From assembly GCA_030536095.1 (NCBI GenBank), contig JAUNQQ010000007.1, positions 1 to 21,061 on the forward strand: DNA of 21,061 nt, written 5' to 3'. Under the pieces are notes generated by a model. It did no database searches. It worked only from the letters and a program-made list of their open reading frames with translations, and was not told where the DNA came from. Below, one piece after another: positions 20,945 through 21,061 of this stretch. This DNA comes from Candidatus Saccharimonadota bacterium. GTDB taxonomy: Bacteria; Patescibacteriota; Saccharimonadia; Saccharimonadales; Saccharimonadaceae. Each line of letters begins with the position of its first letter. Within the stretch, counting starts at the first letter, position 1. A program made the translations under genes and the position numbers.

Positions 20945-21003
20945 TTATTAGCAGTTCAGGCGATGATTGTCAATATTATATAACGCTTATGATTATTTGT
21001 CAA
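20945..21003 (-). promoter_or_regulatory. Tandem promoters of the DUF3800 gene
   Basis: Distal: TTGACA (21003-20998), 17-base spacer, TATAAT (20980-20975). Proximal: TTGACA (20973-20968), 17-base spacer, TAATAA (20950-20945), seven bases before the ATG, so it would give a leaderless mRNA. The distal one would give a leader of about 30 bases without a ribosome site. Nothing further is recognised from 21004 to the window end. Confidence 0.65.
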
Positions 21004-21061
21004 GAATGGTAGGAAGTTTGTGGAACATAAAACAATATGAGGACTAATTATATTCATCTTC

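Overview
The window looks like a chromosomal housekeeping segment of a small-genome candidate-phyla (Patescibacteria/CPR) bacterium. Candidatus Saccharibacteria (TM7) is my best guess; the phylum-level call is inference. Evidence for this: very compact gene packing, a short alanyl-tRNA synthetase without the C-terminal domain, a class I aldolase fused to a degenerate sugar-kinase domain, an AspRS of predicted non-discriminating type, and a normal genetic code (xseA ends in TGA, which argues against the TGA=Gly candidate phyla). No phage, transposase or CRISPR array was seen.

Layout. 1-330: a structured non-coding region on the minus strand with its own promoter, then the terminator of the aldolase gene. 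334-6954: aldolase fusion (-); THUMP/Trm11-like methyltransferase plus rpmA (+); YbhN-like membrane protein, xseA and xseB (- operon, overlapping genes); methionine aminopeptidase (+). 7023-12182: divergent ftsA (-) and ftsZ (+), with ftsZ followed by a cysteine-free NrdR and a thioredoxin-fold-like small protein, then aspS. 12224-14012: membrane protein (-), tRNA-Leu(CAG), a 330-base spacer with diverged 105-base tandem repeats, and an orphan Cys-rich protein. 14109-19431: tatD (+), the iscS-mnmA tRNA-thiolation operon (-), an unlisted 43-residue membrane peptide (+), alaS (-). 19497-21061: a 95-residue orphan protein, tRNA-Val(GAC), a well-defined unidentified small RNA on the minus strand, and a DUF3800 gene.

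Two expression styles are visible. Most housekeeping transcription units start with a TATAAT box, often of extended TGn type, lying 6-8 bases before the ATG, so their mRNAs should be leaderless. The orphan small genes (13437, 17396, 19596) and ftsZ instead have spaced -35/-10 promoters, real leaders and strong Shine-Dalgarno sites, and the three orphans end in strong hairpin terminators. I corrected the start codons of xseB, ftsZ, aspS, the 13437 gene, mnmA and iscS from these signals.

Most unusual items: a promoter-terminator-delimited RNA at 97-243 whose apical segment can pair with its own terminator; a second unidentified small RNA at 20146-20241; a 7-copy, 21-base minisatellite inserted in frame in mnmA; an NrdR lacking every zinc-binding cysteine; a pseudokinase-aldolase fusion; and the leaderless/led split in promoter architecture.
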